The notes: generated by a model from the sequence alone, not told the origin. A stretch of DNA of 16,815 nt from Clostridiaceae bacterium UBA4839 (GCA_002400085.1 DHEX01000040.1:1573-18387); one strand, 5' to 3'; shown: positions 1-7,609, counted from the first letter of the stretch. Made by a program: numbers and translations.

Positions 1-144
1 TTATACAGTGATTGTAATATCTATGCTGGATTTAAAAAATTTGCTTTTAATAAATATAAAAGCTTATTATTATATTTTTGCAGTTTTGAAAATATAATAT
101 AAAAACAAAACTAATGAAACTATTAAAGATTATTCACATACTAT
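1..144. other. AT-rich left edge, no assignable gene
   Basis: I see no recognisable gene here. One + frame is open from base 1 to a TAA at 100-102 and could be the tail of a gene entering from the left. It has no recognisable motif, and at this AT content a 33-codon open stretch is weak evidence. A second + frame is open over nearly the same span, which further weakens the case. Confidence 0.3.
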
Positions 145-173
145 TTTACAGTTTATAACTAAAACTATATAAT
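145..173 (+). promoter_or_regulatory. Sigma-A type promoter for the small membrane protein gene
   Basis: TTTACA (145-150), a 17-bp spacer and TATAAT (168-173) match the vegetative consensus at 11 of 12 positions. Transcription would begin near 180, about 60 bases before the ATG at 240. Confidence 0.6.
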
Positions 174-239
174 TTAGGTAATTACTAACTATTAGCAAGT
201 TAACAAATGCAGCATTATTCTTAGGCGGTGGTGTATAAA

Positions 240-410
240 ATGAAAAAAATTATACTAAATGCTGTTAAATATTTTGCTTTTTTATTCATTATTATAGAAG
301 CATTTTCTTATATATTAAATAAGGGAGATTTCAAAGAAATTGGATTGCAGACATTATTAATTGCAGTTTTTTCTATAGAAATTTCCATAAGAGATTATAA
401 TAAAATATAG
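240..410 (+). CDS. Small membrane protein of unknown function (56 aa)
   Basis: I do not recognise this protein. It starts with a short lysine-rich stretch and then has one clear hydrophobic segment at about residues 9-26, followed by a second, less hydrophobic stretch near 37-46, so it is probably a small inner-membrane protein. The same frame extends upstream to GTG at 228, but the purine-rich GGCGGTGG at 224-231 is correctly placed as the ribosome binding site for ATG 240, so I prefer that start. A good promoter lies upstream and a hairpin terminator downstream, making this a single-gene unit. That flanking signal set is the main reason to believe such a short ORF. Confidence 0.55.
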   Translation: MKKIILNAVKYFAFLFIIIEAFSYILNKGDFKEIGLQTLLIAVFSIEISIRDYNKI

Positions 411-471
411 GTACCAGCCTTTTGACATTTGATATTGATACTAATGAAGAATAAAATAACAATATTAATTT

Positions 472-503
472 AAAGCCTGCACTTATTTTGTACAGGCTTT
501 TTG
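472..503 (+). terminator. Intrinsic terminator after the small membrane protein gene
   Basis: An 8-bp stem, AAAGCCTG (472-479) with CAGGCTTT (493-500), extends inward past one mismatch and runs into a short T tract (498-502). It separates the small gene from the MFS gene. Confidence 0.75.
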
Positions 504-617
504 TGTGTAAATTAAATAGATAAAAAAATGCAATAAAGAGACGAATAAGAAAAGAAGGATAATAAGGGAATTTGCGGAATTAATAAGGTATGACGAGAAA
601 AACATTGGGGGTGTAAT

Positions 618-1811
618 ATGAGAAAATACAAATTTCCTGTTCAAATAAAGTTTATTATTGCTTCAATGATCTTGGGAAGTCTTCAATTTGAATCATCCAT
701 ATTAATGATATATTATCAAGAGCAGTCACTTTCAAATACTCAGGTTGGAACTATGATGGCTGCTTATTCAATAGCAGTAATAATTTTTGAGTATATTACG
801 GGTATATGGGCAGATCAATATGGTCCTAAAAAGATATATACAAGTAGCATATTAATTCTTATTCTGGGAGAAAGTTTACTTATTATTGGTAAGAGTTACA
901 TAATAATTTTTAGTGCAATAATTTTTATTGCACTGAGCGTTGCAGCGAAAAGCGGAGCAGATATAGCATTGCTTTATAATAAGTTAGAAGAACAAAATAA
1001 AAAAGAGATGTTTAATTATTTAATAGGTACAATAAAAAGTATATCCCTTATTTTAGGTTCTTTAGTAGTTATGATAGGTTCTATATTAGGTAATGTAAAC
1101 ATTAAAATTCCATTTATTGCTACAGTGATATGTAATATTATTGCTTTCTTATTAATGCTTAATGTGCATGATGAAAAAAAGGTTATGTTGAAAAAACATA
1201 CTTCAAAACTTGTATTAGATGGATTTAATGTATTAAAGGAAAATAAACTTTTCTTATGGGTAACATGCTCTACAATTCTAATATTTCCATTAAACCATAT
1301 ATTAAGTATTTATCTTCAGGTATATATGGAAGATATAAGTATACCTACTATGTTTTTTGGTACATTTTATGCTGTATCAGCATTATCTGAAGCTTTAGGT
1401 TCAAAACTAAGCAATTTTGTTATTGGTAAATTAGGCTGTGAAAAAGCTCATTTCTTATCCGGAGTTTTAATTATAATAGCATTTGGAATGTTGTACATAA
1501 AAAATATAATAGTATTTGCTGTTATATTTATGATAATAAGTTTTTTATTTGGAATATATTATATAAGCAATACAATAATTATAAATAGTGTTGCTACGTC
1601 TGAAAACAGAGCTACGCTTATGTCCGAACAGCATGCACTAACAAAAATTTCTACAGCTCTTTTTATGTATCTAGTTGGTTTTGGTACCGATAGGATTGAA
1701 ATAAATATACTTTTCCTTTGCATATCATTGTTAATTTTAGTTCCTGATCTTTTGCTTACAAGTATATATTTCATAAAATATAAAAAAGAAAAGGATGTGA
1801 TAGAAAGGTAG
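618..1811 (+). CDS. MFS transporter, probable efflux type
   Basis: This is a 397-residue polytopic membrane protein of normal length for a 12-helix major facilitator. Hydrophobic segments run through the whole protein. The loop after the second segment carries the MFS motif A signature GIWADQYGPKK (residues 62-72: Gly62, Asp66, Gly69, Lys71-72), typical of H+-coupled drug and metabolite antiporters. The start is ATG 618, with GGGGG at 607-611 as ribosome binding site. The substrate cannot be read from sequence, and neighbours give no clue: a terminator precedes it and an unrelated lipoprotein follows 82 bases later. Assignment to the superfamily is firm; efflux rather than uptake is inferred from motif A and overall resemblance to small-molecule exporters. 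Confidence 0.9.
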   Translation: MRKYKFPVQIKFIIASMILGSLQFESSILMIYYQEQSLSNTQVGTMMAAYSIAVIIFEYITGIWADQYGPKKIYTSSILILILGESLLIIGKSYIIIFSAIIFIALSVAAKSGADIALLYNKLEEQNKKEMFNYLIGTIKSISLILGSLVVMIGSILGNVNIKIPFIATVICNIIAFLLMLNVHDEKKVMLKKHTSKLVLDGFNVLKENKLFLWVTCSTILIFPLNHILSIYLQVYMEDISIPTMFFGTFYAVSALSEALGSKLSNFVIGKLGCEKAHFLSGVLIIIAFGMLYIKNIIVFAVIFMIISFLFGIYYISNTIIINSVATSENRATLMSEQHALTKISTALFMYLVGFGTDRIEINILFLCISLLILVPDLLLTSIYFIKYKKEKDVIER

Positions 1812-1893
1812 GATAATGCTGCATATTTTTTATAATTGAGAAATGCTTTAATGATTAGGTAAAGTTTTAAGAATTTAGAGGTGAGGATTAGTT

Positions 1894-2304
1894 ATGAAAA
1901 AGTCAATCAAACACAGCTTGCTATTAATCACCATTTGCCTATTATGTGTACTGCTTTATGGATGTAAGAATAATGCGTCAAAAGCACAAAACAAAAATCA
2001 AGTTAAAACAGGATTATATGTTTGTGAAAAAAATGGTGAACCTGCTTGGTCTTGGATAAAGATAGATGATGATAATAAGTTCATTTTTCATAGAGGTGCA
2101 GGATTGAGCTATCGGCCTGAAGGTGAATATGAAGTTGATGGCAATAAGCTCTATTTCAAAACAGATGATTTGGGTACATATGAGTTTAAAATTGAAAAAA
2201 ATAAGCTCATTTATGTCAAATCAGACGATGAAGCTTTAGGTTCTAATGAATTAACTTTTTTATATACTACTAAAAGCCTTGAAGATTTGCAGAAGGCAAA
2301 ATAG
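1894..2304 (+). CDS. Small secreted lipoprotein of unknown function
   Basis: This is a 136-residue protein with a lipoprotein signal peptide: lysines at 2, 3 and 6, a hydrophobic core at 8-21, and the lipobox LYGC with lipidation Cys24. The mature part is about 112 residues, rich in alternating polar and aromatic residues (GEYEVDGNKLYFKTDD near 87-102), which suggests a small beta-strand domain on the outer membrane face. I do not recognise the family. The ribosome binding site AGAGGTGAGG (1877-1886) is strong and fixes ATG 1894. It may be co-transcribed with the MFS gene, as no terminator is visible in the 82-base gap, but a separate promoter is also possible (TATAAT at 1831-1836, no good -35). 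Confidence 0.85.
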   Translation: MKKSIKHSLLLITICLLCVLLYGCKNNASKAQNKNQVKTGLYVCEKNGEPAWSWIKIDDDNKFIFHRGAGLSYRPEGEYEVDGNKLYFKTDDLGTYEFKIEKNKLIYVKSDDEALGSNELTFLYTTKSLEDLQKAK

Positions 2305-2311
2305 TAAAACG

Positions 2312-2334
2312 TCTGAAAAATAGCCTTTTTCAGA
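2312..2334. terminator. Hairpin between convergent genes, possible bidirectional terminator
   Basis: A perfect 9-bp stem, TCTGAAAAA (2312-2320) with TTTTTCAGA (2326-2334), and a 5-base loop sit between the lipoprotein stop and the lipA stop. There is no good T tract downstream on either strand, so termination strength is uncertain. Confidence 0.4.
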
Positions 2335-2359
2335 GGCTCACCCATTTTTAAATCATAAA

Positions 2360-3226
2360 TTAATCTTGTTTTAATGCTGCTTTGGTTGCCTCCCCTGCAT
2401 GATAAGAACTTCTAACTAGAGGTGCTGATGCAACATATTTAAATCCTAAATCCATTCCAATTTTCTTATATCTTTCAAATTGATCCGGATGAATATATTC
2501 AATAACAGGAGGATGCTTCTTAGAAGGTTGAAGATACTGCCCGATAGTTAACATATCACAACCTACCTCTAATAAATCCTTCATAAGTTCTACTACTTCA
2601 TCTTCCGTTTCTCCAAGTCCCAACATAATTCCTGACTTTGTTAAAATATTTTTGTCCATTTTTTTAACATTCTCAAGCAATTTTAATGATCTTTTATATA
2701 CAGCTGTCGGCATAACTGTTGGATAAAGTCTCGGTATAGTTTCTACATTGTGATTTATTACCTCTGGCTTGGCTTCTACTACCTTTTTTAGTGCTAATTC
2801 ATCTCCCTTGAAATCTGGTATAAGAACCTCAACAATCGTACTTGGATTTATTTCCTTTATATTTTCTATTACCTTGACAAAATGACCTGCACCACCGTCA
2901 TCTAAATCATCCCTGGTCACAGATGTTATTACTACATATTTTAGCCCTAATTCTTTAACAGCATTAGCAACATTCATAGGTTCTTCTTCATCAACAGGTT
3001 CAGGTTTTCCCATTGTTACATTACAAAATCTACAGTTTCTAGTACATCGGTTACCTAAAATCATAAAAGTAGCAGTTTTTTTACTAAAGCATTCCATTAA
3101 ATTAGGACAATTAGCTTCTTGACATACCGTATGTAGGGAAAGCCTATTTAAAATCCCCTTTACAGTATTTGTCTCTGGACCACCGCATACCTTTATTCTT
3201 AACCAATCCGGTTTTCTAGTTACCAT
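2360..3226 (-). CDS. lipA: Lipoyl synthase
   Basis: LipA is a radical SAM enzyme that inserts two sulfurs into protein-bound octanoyl groups to make lipoate, here most obviously for GcvH encoded nearby. The 288-residue product has both iron-sulfur sites of the family: the auxiliary cluster Cys35, Cys40, Cys46 (CX4CX5C) and the radical SAM cluster Cys61, Cys65, Cys68 (CTRNCRFC). The C-terminal RSSY motif (272-275), whose serine ligates the auxiliary cluster, is intact. A TTG at 3241 lies in frame upstream, but GGAGGG at 3234-3239 is ideally spaced for ATG 3226, so I take that start. The gene is 142 bases downstream of lplA on the same strand and may be co-transcribed with it, though the gap contains an inverted repeat that could mark an independent control region. 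Confidence 0.97.
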   Translation of the reverse strand: MVTRKPDWLRIKVCGGPETNTVKGILNRLSLHTVCQEANCPNLMECFSKKTATFMILGNRCTRNCRFCNVTMGKPEPVDEEEPMNVANAVKELGLKYVVITSVTRDDLDDGGAGHFVKVIENIKEINPSTIVEVLIPDFKGDELALKKVVEAKPEVINHNVETIPRLYPTVMPTAVYKRSLKLLENVKKMDKNILTKSGIMLGLGETEDEVVELMKDLLEVGCDMLTIGQYLQPSKKHPPVIEYIHPDQFERYKKIGMDLGFKYVASAPLVRSSYHAGEATKAALKQD

Positions 3227-3247
3227 GATATATCCCTCCAATACTAT

Positions 3248-3278
3248 GATTGTATTTTGCCACTTATTTAATACAATC
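3248..3278 (-). repeat. 9-bp inverted repeat in the lipA 5' region
   Basis: GATTGTATT (3248-3256) and AATACAATC (3270-3278) are perfect inverted copies separated by 13 bases, just upstream of the lipA ribosome binding site. On the - strand a TATACT (3290-3285) lies immediately upstream, so the repeat would fall at or just after a plausible transcription start. It could be an operator or an mRNA hairpin. The -35 of that promoter is not convincing. Confidence 0.45.
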
Positions 3279-3368
3279 TGTTATAGTATAATAATATGTA
3301 TTTGGCTTTATTGCTACCAATAGTGTCAAGTTACTGTAGGAAAAAAGAGGCCTCCCTGCCAGTGCTTC

Positions 3369-4346
3369 CTAAAACATTAGTTTTAAAATCTGTTCAAGGC
3401 TTATGCTAGAGAAGTAATTTTCTATATTGAATTTTGAAAGGGTGTTTCTTACGGCATCTTCGGTATATTTAGTACCTTTAAGGGCCGTTTCAATATCAGA
3501 TACATCATATATTCCGAAGAAATCCCCAAAGAATTTAGCATCTTTTATGTAGCCTTTTTCAATATTGCAATTAAATTCTATTAAACCACCTTTACATTTC
3601 ATTTCATTTTTATAGCTATATTTAGGTGAACTTCCATAATTCCATTCCCATGTACTATATTTTTCATCAGCAAGCTTGCCAATATTTTTAATATCTTCTT
3701 CTGTTAGTGTGTATAATTTGCTTTCCGCATAATTATTTACAACATAATTCATAAGAAATTCTATAAATTCTTCAACCTTCATTGGAGATTTTAAGTGGCT
3801 GCTTATATTTGTTACTCTGCTTTTTACAGATTTAACTGCCTTGCCTTCAAACTTTTTTTCTTTTACATTTAGGGACTGTGAAATATCTTTAACGTTTGCT
3901 GAAAAAAGAAGTGTCCCATGATGAAGAACCCTATTTTTATAGCAATATTGAGCATTGCCTGAGAATTTTTTGCCATCAATGGTCAAGTCATTTCTCCCAG
4001 AAAATTCTGCATTTACATTTAGCTGTTTAAGCGCATCTATTATTGGAACTGTAAATCTTTTAAAATCATTGAAGGTTTCTTTTTGGTTGCTTATAAATGT
4101 AAAATTAATGTTCCCTAAATCATGGAATACAGCTCCGCCGCCTGATAATCTTCTAACAATTGTAATGTTGTTTTTATCAACATAATCCTTATTGATTTCT
4201 GACAGAGTATTTTGATTTTTCCCTACAACAATACATGGGGAGTTTCTCCAAAGCATGAAGCATTCCTCATTAAACTCTTTAAGTATGTACTCTTCACAGG
4301 CAAGGTTAAAGTATGGATTAGTATTTTTATTATATATACAAAGCAT
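3369..4346 (-). CDS. lplA: Lipoate-protein ligase A
   Basis: LplA activates free lipoate with ATP and transfers it to the target lysine of lipoyl domains such as GcvH. The 325-residue protein has the biotin/lipoyl ligase (BPL/LPL) catalytic domain with RRLSGGGAVFHD at 65-76 and GRNDLTIDGKKFSG at 117-130. Lys127, just before FSG, matches the catalytic lysine of E. coli LplA by motif position. The extra C-terminal region (about 250-325) corresponds to the accessory domain of the two-domain ligases, so this looks like a full ligase rather than an octanoyl or amidotransferase. GGAGG at 4356-4360 is 9 bases from ATG 4346. It lies divergent from the gcv operon and upstream of lipA, placing scavenging and synthesis of lipoate next to a lipoate-dependent enzyme. 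An octanoyltransferase gene (lipB/lipM) is not present in the window. Confidence 0.95.
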   Translation of the reverse strand: MLCIYNKNTNPYFNLACEEYILKEFNEECFMLWRNSPCIVVGKNQNTLSEINKDYVDKNNITIVRRLSGGGAVFHDLGNINFTFISNQKETFNDFKRFTVPIIDALKQLNVNAEFSGRNDLTIDGKKFSGNAQYCYKNRVLHHGTLLFSANVKDISQSLNVKEKKFEGKAVKSVKSRVTNISSHLKSPMKVEEFIEFLMNYVVNNYAESKLYTLTEEDIKNIGKLADEKYSTWEWNYGSSPKYSYKNEMKCKGGLIEFNCNIEKGYIKDAKFFGDFFGIYDVSDIETALKGTKYTEDAVRNTLSKFNIENYFSSISLEQILKLMF

Positions 4347-4376
4347 AGCTAAACGCCTCCATTTAATATTTTTAAA

Positions 4377-4406
4377 ATTATAATGAGTTTATATTAAGGA
4401 TATCAC
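4377..4406 (-). promoter_or_regulatory. Possible promoter for lplA
   Basis: On the - strand, TATAAT (4382-4377) lies about 31 bases before the lplA start codon. The best -35 at 18-bp spacing is GTGATA (4406-4401), with only 4 of 6 matches, so this is tentative. Confidence 0.35.
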
Positions 4407-4428
4407 ATATTATTTATAAAATAAATAG

Positions 4429-4442
4429 GTTAAATATTTAAC
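4429..4442. promoter_or_regulatory. 14-bp perfect palindrome in the lplA/gcvT divergent region
   Basis: GTTAAATATTTAAC is its own reverse complement. It sits 18 bases upstream of the gcv -35 and about 46 bases from the proposed lplA -10, a position suited to an operator serving both directions. In DNA this AT-rich some palindromes arise by chance, and no known regulator site is recognised. Confidence 0.3.
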
Positions 4443-4460
4443 AAAAAACATGAATACTTC

Positions 4461-4489
4461 TTGAAACAATATAAGTATAATGATAGTAT
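4461..4489 (+). promoter_or_regulatory. gcv operon promoter with extended -10
   Basis: TTGAAA (4461-4466), a 17-bp spacer and TAGTAT (4484-4489) preceded by TGA (4481-4483) form a reasonable extended -10 promoter. Transcription would start near 4496, leaving a leader of about 255 bases before gcvT. A TATAAT at 4476-4481 lacks a correctly spaced -35. Confidence 0.5.
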
Positions 4490-4495
4490 TATAGT

Positions 4496-4727
4496 AGAAA
4501 AGGAAATATTATATTGCTTAATAAAATGTATGGTTTATATGGTTCATATAAACACTTAATACATTAAAAGGTGCAGAATTTTGTGTCTATAGGATTCTAT
4601 TAAAATAAATTGCATACTATATGCAGCATGGCAATTCCGTAGAAACAACACATCTTTTGAAATATGAGACTTTAGTGGGAATAAAGAGGTATGGTAATAC
4701 GGATTTTGTATTGCTATATCTCTTTTT
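4496..4727 (+). ncRNA. Candidate structured cis-regulatory leader of the gcv operon
   Basis: The leader folds by eye into consecutive hairpins. First is a two-tier stem: AATGTAT/ATACATT (4525-4531 with 4559-4565) enclosing GTTTATATG/CATATAAAC (4533-4541 with 4545-4553). Next are AGAATTT/GGATTCT (4575-4581 with 4592-4598) and AATTGC/GCAATT (4608-4613 with 4631-4636). Last is CTTTA/TAAAG (4670-4674 with 4682-4686), which overlaps the foot of the long terminator at 4683-4725. TCCGTA (4636-4641) can pair with TACGGA (4698-4703), breaking the terminator tip, so mutually exclusive folds exist. This is attenuator architecture. I looked for and did not find glycine riboswitch conserved blocks or a T-box sequence. 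The ligand or factor is unknown, and only the folding logic supports the call. Confidence 0.45.
4683..4727 (+). terminator. Intrinsic terminator (attenuator) upstream of gcvT
   Basis: The arms 4683-4700 and 4708-4725 pair over 18 bp with three G-U wobbles and no mismatch, around a 7-base loop (GGATTTT). The descending arm runs into TTTTT at 4723-4727. It lies 23 bases before the gcvT start and well downstream of the promoter, so it would stop the gcv transcript unless disrupted. Confidence 0.75.
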
Positions 4728-4750
4728 AAAAATAAAATGGAGGTGCTAAT

Positions 4751-5857
4751 GTGGAAAATTTAAAAAGGACTACGCTTTATGAAAGACATTTAAAGTGCGG
4801 CGGCAAGATGGTGGATTTTGCAGGTTATGAGCTCCCAATTCAGTACAATAGCATAATTGATGAGCATAATGCTGTGAGAAATGCAGCAGGATTATTTGAC
4901 GTATCACATATGGGTGAAATTGAAGTTAAGGGGAAGGAGGCTTTTAATTATCTTCAGTATGTTTTAACAAATAATTTAGGAAAGCTTCAGAAAAATAAGG
5001 CAATTTATACTATGATGTGCTACGAAGATGGCGGTATAGTAGATGACCTTTTAGCTTATAAATTTGATGAAGATCGTTATATCCTTGTTGTAAATGCGAG
5101 CAATAAAGATAAGGATTACAAATGGCTCCTTGACAACAAGTCTAATTTTAACGTTGAATTAAATGATATATCAGAAACTATAGGAGAGGTTGCTTTTCAA
5201 GGACCAAAAGCTCAGGAAGTACTTCAAAAACTTGTAAGTGAAGATTTAAATGAGATTAAATTTTTCTCTTTTAAGCAAGATATTTATGTAGCTGGTGTAA
5301 AGGCAGTGGTTTCAAGAACAGGATATACAGGAGAAGATGGTTTCGAAATATATTCAGATACTGAAGGTATAAAGAAAATATGGGACAAGATACTTGAGGC
5401 TGGGAAGGATTTGGGCGTAAAGCCAGCAGGACTGGGCTGCAGGGACACATTAAGATTTGAAGCTAACCTTCCACTCTATGGGAATGAATTATCAAAGGAT
5501 ATAACACCCCTTGAGGCTGGGTATGGTTTTGCTGTAAAACTTGATAAGGAAGAATTTATAGGTGAGGAGCCGCTTAAAAAACAAAAAGCTGAGGGTCTAA
5601 CAAGAAAAATAGTAGGTTTTGAGATGAAGGATAGGGGAGTTCCAAGGCAAGGATATGAGGTTCGTTCAGGAGAAAATAAGATAGGTTTTGTAACAACAGG
5701 ATATTTTTCACCAACCCTTAAGGAAAATATCGGACTTGCCATGGTTAATATAAAGTTTTCGAATATTGGAGATGAATTCAATATAATGGTAAGGAATAAA
5801 CCGCTTAAGGCTGAAGTCATAAGCAGAAAGTTCCTTGAAAAAAGATATAAAAAATAA
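4751..5857 (+). CDS. gcvT: Glycine cleavage system T protein (aminomethyltransferase)
   Basis: GcvT moves the methylene carbon from the aminomethyl-lipoyl arm of GcvH to tetrahydrofolate, releasing ammonia and giving 5,10-methylene-THF; the reaction is reversible. The 368-residue length is normal. Family landmarks are DFAGYELPIQY near 22-32, LFDVSHMGE near 48-56, VVNASNKDKD at 113-122 (Asp122 matches the folate-binding aspartate of the family by motif), SRTGYTGEDGFEIY at 188-201 and CRDTLRFEANLPLYG at 230-244. The start is GTG 4751, with GGAGGT at 4739-4744. It is the first gene of a five-gene operon and lies directly behind the terminator at 4683-4727, so its expression is probably set by read-through of that leader. 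Confidence 0.97.
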   Translation: MENLKRTTLYERHLKCGGKMVDFAGYELPIQYNSIIDEHNAVRNAAGLFDVSHMGEIEVKGKEAFNYLQYVLTNNLGKLQKNKAIYTMMCYEDGGIVDDLLAYKFDEDRYILVVNASNKDKDYKWLLDNKSNFNVELNDISETIGEVAFQGPKAQEVLQKLVSEDLNEIKFFSFKQDIYVAGVKAVVSRTGYTGEDGFEIYSDTEGIKKIWDKILEAGKDLGVKPAGLGCRDTLRFEANLPLYGNELSKDITPLEAGYGFAVKLDKEEFIGEEPLKKQKAEGLTRKIVGFEMKDRGVPRQGYEVRSGENKIGFVTTGYFSPTLKENIGLAMVNIKFSNIGDEFNIMVRNKPLKAEVISRKFLEKRYKK

Positions 5858-5876
5858 TGAGATGGAGGAATGTAAA

Positions 5877-6260
5877 ATGAAGGTTGTTAAAAATTTACTT
5901 TACACAAAGGATCATGAATGGGCAAAAGTTGAAGGGGAATTTGCCTATATTGGTATTACAGATTTTGCACAAGATGCCCTTGGCGATATAGTATTTGTAG
6001 ATCTTCCTGAGGTAGGCTCAGAGTTTAAAGCAGGGGATTCATTTGGAGCTATAGAATCTGTTAAGGCAGCATCTGATGCATACATCCCTGTAAGTGGCAA
6101 GGTTGTTGAGGTAAATGAGGATATAGTAGATAATCCTGCTCTTGTGAATGAAGATGCTTATGAAAACTGGTTTTTGAAAATTGAGCTTTCAGATAAATCT
6201 GAATTAGGAAAACTTATGGACGATAAGACATACGAAGAATACTGCAGTAAGGAGGGATAA
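5877..6260 (+). CDS. gcvH: Glycine cleavage system H protein
   Basis: GcvH is the lipoylated carrier that shuttles the aminomethyl group between the P, T and L proteins. The 127-residue product has the usual small beta-barrel sequence, with HEWAKVEG near the N-terminus and the lipoylation motif GAIESVKAAS, in which Lys63 is the modified residue. The open frame extends upstream to an ATG at 5835 inside gcvT, but GGAGG (5864-5868) is placed 8 bases before ATG 5877, and that start gives the standard family length. The gap after gcvT is 19 bases, so translation is likely coupled. Lys63 should be the substrate of the LplA and LipA encoded just upstream on the other strand. Confidence 0.97.
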   Translation: MKVVKNLLYTKDHEWAKVEGEFAYIGITDFAQDALGDIVFVDLPEVGSEFKAGDSFGAIESVKAASDAYIPVSGKVVEVNEDIVDNPALVNEDAYENWFLKIELSDKSELGKLMDDKTYEEYCSKEG

Positions 6261-6265
6261 TATAT

Positions 6266-7609
6266 ATGTTTCCATATATACCAAATACACCAAAAGATGA
6301 AGATAAAATGCTTAAGACAATAGGTGTATCATCAGTAGATGATCTTTTTAATGATGTTAATGATGATATAAAATTCAAAGGCAGATTAAATATAAATGAA
6401 CCTATGTCTGAGATGGAAGTATCAAAGAATTTAAAAAAACTTTCAAATAAAAATGTATCAACAGAGGATGCGCCATGTTTCCTTGGGGCAGGTGCATACG
6501 ATCATTTTATACCTGCTGTTGTGCATCATATGACATCACGATCTGAATTTTATACAGCATATACGCCATATCAATCAGAGATAAGCCAAGGAACGCTTCA
6601 GGTAATTTTTGAATATCAAACCATGATATGCAATTTAACTGGTATGGATGTGTCAAATGCTTCTTTGTATGATGGAGGTACTGCAACTTGTGAAGCTGCA
6701 TTTGTAGCTTGTGCAGCTACAAAAAGAAAAAAGATTATAGTTTCAAGAACTGTTCATCCTGAAGTAAGAAGAGTACTTAAAACATATATGAGGTTTAGAG
6801 GAATAGAACTTGTAGAAGTGGATGAATTAGATGGAGTTACTGATGTTGAAAAACTTAAAAATCTGGTTGATAAGGATACTGCAGGAGTTATAATACAAAA
6901 TCCAAATTTTTTTGGGACAGTTGAGGACTTAACTGAAATTGAAAAATTAGTTCATGAAAATAAAAGCCTTTTGATTATGAATGTAGATCCTATATCCCTG
7001 GCTATTTTAAAGAGCCCAGGAGAAATAGGTGCTGATATTGCAGTTGGCGAGGGGCAAAGCCTTGGAAACAACTTAAACTTTGGAGGCCCATATCTTGGGT
7101 TTATGGCTTCAACTTCAAAGCTTATGCGAAAACTTCCTGGAAGAATAGTAGGTCAGACAGAGGATTTAGATGGCAAAAGGGCATTTGTATTAACACTTCA
7201 GGCAAGGGAGCAGCATATTAGAAGGCAAAAGGCAACATCAAATATATGCTCAAATCAACAGCTAAATGCTTTAGCTGCAGCTGTTTATCTTGCACTAATG
7301 GGCAAGAGTGGGCTTAAAGAAGTTGCACTTCAATGTGTAAGTAAATCTCACTATGCCTTTAATGAAATAACTAAGTCTGGTAAATATAAAGGCATTTTTA
7401 AAAAGCCTTTCTTTATGGAATTTGCAGTTAAGGGGGATATGCCTTTTGATAAGGTAAATGAGGAACTTTTACAAAAGAATATAATTGGCGGATATGATCT
7501 TGGTAAGGATTATCCTGAATACAAAAATACAATGCTTCTTTGTGTAACTGAAAAAAGGACTAAAGAAGAAATTGATAATCTAGCCTGTGTACTGGAGGGA
7601 ATAAAATGA
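6266..7609 (+). CDS. gcvPA: Glycine dehydrogenase (decarboxylating), subunit 1
   Basis: This is the N-terminal half of the P protein, which pairs with GcvPB to decarboxylate glycine and pass the aminomethyl group to GcvH. At 447 residues it has the length of the split Firmicute and archaeal type. Typical features are FLGAGAYDHFIPAVVHHM near 72-89, TPYQSEISQGTLQ near 100-112, and SLYDGGTA near 133-140. The internal Lys-PLP site is not in this subunit, as expected. GGAGGG at 6251-6256 precedes ATG 6266, only 5 bases after the gcvH stop, and its 3' end overlaps gcvPB by 4 bases, so production of the two subunits is probably translationally coupled. Confidence 0.97.
   Translation: MFPYIPNTPKDEDKMLKTIGVSSVDDLFNDVNDDIKFKGRLNINEPMSEMEVSKNLKKLSNKNVSTEDAPCFLGAGAYDHFIPAVVHHMTSRSEFYTAYTPYQSEISQGTLQVIFEYQTMICNLTGMDVSNASLYDGGTATCEAAFVACAATKRKKIIVSRTVHPEVRRVLKTYMRFRGIELVEVDELDGVTDVEKLKNLVDKDTAGVIIQNPNFFGTVEDLTEIEKLVHENKSLLIMNVDPISLAILKSPGEIGADIAVGEGQSLGNNLNFGGPYLGFMASTSKLMRKLPGRIVGQTEDLDGKRAFVLTLQAREQHIRRQKATSNICSNQQLNALAAAVYLALMGKSGLKEVALQCVSKSHYAFNEITKSGKYKGIFKKPFFMEFAVKGDMPFDKVNEELLQKNIIGGYDLGKDYPEYKNTMLLCVTEKRTKEEIDNLACVLEGIK

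Noticed and set aside
1..102. Possible C-terminus of a gene entering from the left (+ strand, open to TAA at 100-102)
   Set aside because: Two + frames are open over the same AT-rich stretch and neither shows a recognisable motif, so coding cannot be supported.
3337..3371. Terminator after lplA on the - strand (TAGGAA/TTCCTA with six T residues)
   Set aside because: The T run is present, but the stem is only 6 bp with a 23-base loop and lacks a compact GC-rich hairpin. The possibility is kept open because lipA may be co-transcribed with lplA.
4496..4750. Glycine riboswitch or glycine T-box in the gcv leader
   Set aside because: The purine-rich conserved blocks of the glycine aptamer and the TGGNACCGCG T-box sequence are not present. 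A TGGG at 4676-4679 alone is not evidence for a T-box.
5476..5820. 114-codon open frame on the - strand inside gcvT
   Set aside because: Antisense to a conserved enzyme domain, serine/proline/phenylalanine-rich as expected for a shadow frame, with no start signals.
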